A DNA stretch of 64,000 bases from Lingula anatina (Eukaryota > Brachiopoda > Lingulata > Lingulida > Lingulidae): assembly GCF_001039355.2 (NCBI RefSeq), contig NW_019774402.1, forward strand, positions 247,230-311,229, read 5' to 3'. Every line of letters begins with the position of its first letter. The first letter of the stretch is position 1. The notes under the pieces were generated by a model. That model was not told the origin of the DNA. It did not search any database and saw nothing but the letters and a program-made list of their open reading frames with translations. Positions 60,394 to 64,000 of the stretch are shown here, piece by piece. Both the position numbers and the translations under genes were made by a program.

Positions 60394-63300
60394 TTTTTTG
60401 GCATATGGTACATGTATATGAATGAAACCACTAGGACAGACACCTGAAAAAATGACAAACTTTAAAAAAGGAAGAAAAATGCTATGCAAAATCTATTTGA
60501 TCTTGGAAGTTCAGGGACTTCATAGACTATTCTCTGAGTAAGTTTTAAAATCTAAGAACTACGGCAATTACTTATTAAAATTAATAAAATATAATTACAA
60601 ATTGCCATCAGATGAATACCTCTACTTTAGGGGAAAGAACAATGTCAGAAGTAATGATCCAAATTTCCATTTATGCATAGCTGAAGAACACAGGCAAAAG
60701 TAGGCTGAAACTCAACATTTAGGGATTTTTTTTTTTCAATATATGATGCGTAAATAATCAGTAGCACCTACTGAAGTTTTACGGCACCTGCAGACCCGCA
60801 CAGTAAAAAGCTTTTCAGATGTACATTGTCATGGTGGCTAATTTAAAGAACAGCTTTATTTAATCAGGGATTTCTGTGCATTTGAGATGTAAATCTTTTT
60901 TTAATCTAAAAGTTATATTTGCTGTCTATTAATATAATTTCTATTTGATGGGCAAAATGTCCTAACAGTATGAAGGTTTGATATTTCTTTGGTTCTGTGC
61001 TGTCAAGGTACATTGGTCAAATTCAGATATATTGAAAAGAATTATTTTCGACAATGTAGCTCAGTGGAATACATTTTTCTTCTTTAGATCTTGGTACAGG
61101 TCCATCTTTGTTCAACTTATTTTTTGCCTGAGTGAATTGATCTCAAGTTTCTCTAAAGATGATCCCATTCTCATATCCTCTTTCAGTAGAATTGATAAGA
61201 GAAGAGTGTAAGGTGGATCTTGATTTCTGCAGAATGATAATATGCCTCCTTTAAAACTAGGAAGAATCTTATTGTTTTTCAGGCTAAGGACACATATTAT
61301 TAGTATTCATTACCCTTATTGCGTGACCTTTAGTATTTGTTAAAGTTGTAATTTATTTATAATGGAAAATTGTCTAACGGACAGGGTTTTATAAGACAAT
61401 CAAATGTATAAAAAGAAAAAAAAACACTTGATAAACATTTTCAATGATTAATGGTGCAATGTAGTTGCTTCTCATAAGAAAACAAATTTAGATAGAACTC
61501 TTAGAAAAGTGTACCTTCAGAATTCTCTATTGTCTCATTTATTGTTAAAGATTGAAATTATAGATATATTGTTTTCTTATAAGCCTAGGGTTGGTTTATC
61601 TCATCCAGGTTACATTTTCTCCTTTAGGAAATATGATAAATAATGTTTTTTCTAGGAAACAGTATGGACACATTAAAGTGGATGTAGAAGAAGGAAAGAA
61701 AGAAAACCGATCCCTAGGTGTGCAAGATTTGTCACTGTCATCTTTCGTCAAAGTCTATCGAAAAGCTGACATCTACATGGTTGAGAGTTTGCACAAAGAA
61801 ATGATGGGTAAGACATAAATATATGCATTTGATTCTTCTTTTTTTTTTCAATTTAACAAGATCAGGTGGAATTTATATTTTCTAGAAGACCTACGTTTTT
61901 ATGTGATTAAAGTTATTTGTGCAGCTACTGAGACTGGGTTGCAATGAACACAGTCATTTTGAATTAACATTGTTAGGTGCCTGTCAGCAGTGGATATTAG
62001 CTGGCTTTAAAAGATGATTGTAAGAATAAAAGGTTCCAAGGTTTTATTTGACATGCTATATGAATGAGTAGTATTAGAAAACTTGTAACAGAAATGACCA
62101 ATGTTGTTGCAGTGCTGTGAACCATTTTACTGAGGCTACAACATGCATTTTTTCCTAGCATTTGTGGAATGAAGAAAGATCAAAACCTCATTCTAATCAG
62201 TGTTGTATTTCAGATGAGTTCCACCTTCCCAAGCCTATCCTGTGTGGAGGGTACACTAGGTTTCTGCAGGATGCTGTGATCTGGTTCAGCAGTGGAGGAA
62301 CAAAGTCGGTGCTGCATTTTGACAATATTGACAATATTAACTGTCTCATGGATGGATCCAAGGAATTAATATTCATTGATAAGGTATGGTGTTTGGTCAT
62401 CTTTTAGGATTATTAATAAAGAACCGAAAGTTATTATCAAAAACTGGACAAATAAGATCAAAGTTAGCTGTGGTGTCAGCAATGAAGAAATGTCTCAATG
62501 ACTTGATATCACCCTGAGGTGTCTTCATGGGTGTTGATCAAGATATGATATGTAATAAATACATAATCTTCTCTCAGAGCTGACACTGCAGATATCAGTT
62601 ATATTTTAATATAACATGAAAACAGTTGAATACCTTCAGTACAACAGGGCATGGTTAAGCTTTGTAATTGAGAAGAAATTAGTCATTGTTGGCTCCATGA
62701 CCATTATCTATATCTTGAAATATCTGATATTATAAAGTTTGTTACTGAGGTGGTTGTTATCAAATTTGATGAAAAATTAAAAATTCTGATAAATTATTGG
62801 TATATTGTTATCATCAAGTAGGGTAATCATGTAGTATTTCAACATTTTATTGTAATGATGTATTATTGAATTTCTTTCAGAAATATAAAGACTTAGTAGA
62901 AAAAGATGGTTTCGTTGAAAAAGGAAGTTACAGCTCAGTAGATATTGAAAAAGTAGACATGGAAAAATTTCCAGGGTTCAGAAATGTTCCCTGGTGGACA
63001 GCTAGTATGGAGAAGGGAGACTGTCTATTTATACCTTCTAGGTGGTACCATCATGTTTCCTCTGCTGGACCCCGTAATCTTGCCATTAACATCTGGTTCT
63101 CCCATCTTCCTAAGTTCAATCAGACGGACTGCAAAGAGAAGGGGGAGCTTCCAGAATCTCTTCCTCTCAACAAATTCACAATTCATTCACTGGACTCCAG
63201 TGAGATGAGCAGGTATGTGTTTTTGTCCACGTATTTACAGGTAAACTGTCAAGTGGTGTTTTAAACTTAAATGAAATGATAAGACTGATACAGATGTGCT

Positions 63301-63468
63301 TTTTAACGTAAATGAGTCATCAATCGGAATGTAATTTTCCTTTTTAGAATGTCATTTGTGGAGATGTTTTCACCCTTTGAAGACAAAGAGGAAATAAGTG
63401 TAGAAGAATACATAGCAACCATGAAAAAAGTATATCAGAACTACATTGATCATCAAGAAGTTATGGAG
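59806..63468 (+). CDS. Secretory-pathway JmjC/cupin-8 Fe(II)/2-oxoglutarate dioxygenase, 3' incomplete
   Basis: Exons 59806-60065, 61656-61807, 62214-62383, 62881-63212 and 63348-63468 join in phase. No stop is reached, so the gene continues past the window. Residues 1-24 are a signal peptide with a FFVVLGFL core, placing it in the ER or outside the cell. The cupin part has WPDPETFYNNYIKPGKPLLF at the start, PKPILCGGYTRFLQDAVIWF and SVLHFDNIDNINCLMDGSKE with the HxD iron ligands, and FIPSRWYHHVSSAGPRNLAI with the distal His. All three metal ligands are thus present and hydroxylase activity is plausible. It resembles JMJD5/HSPBAP1/TYW5-type cupin-8 proteins more than histone demethylases; the exact orthologue is not recognised. 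The substrate is unknown. A GC-richer stretch at 59640-59780 is the likely promoter and 5' UTR. Confidence 0.75.
60352..60391. repeat. (CA)n microsatellite
   Basis: About 40 bases of CA in intron 1 of the JmjC gene. Confidence 0.95.
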
Positions 63469-63632
63469 GTGAGTGGTGGCTTGACCCACTGCATTAGGGC
63501 ATGTTACATTGTCAGCTCAGTTTTCACACATTTGCAGACTGCAATTTTCTCTTTTTACTTTCATGTAATGTGTGTGCCTGCATGTTTATATTTGAACTTG
63601 GTTTAGGAGTGAAAATTAAAGGGTCAGACTAA

Positions 63633-63941
63633 AGGGATAACAACTGTTCATTTTGGCTAAAAAATGAATTTTCCTGGGGTAAACAACAATATCCCATTCT
63701 TACTAATACCAATGGCTAATGAATCCATTTCTACATTCAAATTTAGTCCCTACTTTTTTTTTTCTAGAAAGTTCACTTTTTTTGTAATGATCTCTTAAGA
63801 GATTATTACAGACTATAGCCATCTATGGAGGTCATGGTCGGATGACAAGCACAGATTTTACAATAATTGCTTTAACTGCCATTTTTAGTGTTGAAATAGA
63901 GTATATTATATTTCCTTGAGTTGTATGCAATGTTTTTATTA
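63633..63941. mobile_element. Diverged, right-truncated copy of the TTAA MITE
   Basis: Starts AGGGATAACAACTGTTC and follows the element at 34862 along most of its length (for example TTCCTGGGGTAAACAACAAT). It stops at TGTTTTTATT, where the hairpin repeat begins. Confidence 0.75.
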
Positions 63942-64000
63942 TGTACAGACACAGATGTGTCTGTACATGTAGCCATCATCTGCGTCTGTCGTCGCCGTCG
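63942..64000. repeat. Hairpin-headed repeat, copy 2 (cut by window end)
   Basis: TGTACAGACACA, GA, TGTGTCTGTACA at 63942-63967, then AGCCATCATCTGCGTCTGTC and GTCGTCGCCGTCG, as at 3805. It is inserted in the MITE copy. Confidence 0.8.

Noticed and set aside
1-64000. tRNA, rRNA or CRISPR arrays
   Set aside because: No cloverleaf, rRNA block or spaced direct-repeat array was recognised; the tandem repeats have no spacers.

Overview
The window is nuclear DNA from an invertebrate animal. Genes are split by GT-AG introns, intergenic DNA is AT-rich with many microsatellites, and the repeats include BEL/Pao and Ty3/gypsy LTR elements, MITEs and a Ulp1/PHD transposon. The gene content fits a lophotrochozoan such as a mollusc, but that is inference. 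Exon joins below were made by hand, requiring GT-AG ends, matching phase and a continuous frame.

Left half (1-32 kb): a small secreted cysteine-rich gene (136-1594, minus) lies head to head with a 30-exon vinculin/alpha-catenin superfamily gene (2026-31960, plus) of about 1576 residues, much longer than vinculin. Two unrelated genes sit antisense inside its introns. One is a CBM20 starch/glycogen-binding protein with repeated micro-exons and a basic-hydrophobic C-terminus (5145-8590). The other is an atypical class A GPCR (18867-19838). The same introns hold a degenerate Ulp1-protease/PHD element, a BEL/Pao gag remnant, a TIR transposon and MITEs.

Middle (32-47 kb): an intronless ORF that looks like a divergent PPP1R3-type glycogen-targeting subunit of PP1 (33805-34515), a 344-bp MITE, a short gypsy-type LTR with primer-binding site running towards a 928-base gap, the 5' three exons of a PAAT (C10orf88) homologue whose remainder is lost towards the gap, and a complete cofactor-dependent phosphoglycerate mutase (41972-44317). 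The last two exons of the mutase are repeated beside a single N.

Right half (47-64 kb): a ZNF532/592/687-type C2H2 protein (48391-52903, minus), a long gene-poor stretch, and a signal-peptide-bearing JmjC/cupin-8 dioxygenase (59806 to beyond the window).

The genes do not form a pathway. The only functional echo is that two of them (CBM20 and PPP1R3-like) look like glycogen-associated proteins. Three single-N positions (3915, 27965, 45277) are each flanked by near-identical copies of the same sequence, which points to unresolved haplotypes joined in the assembly rather than real tandem duplications.
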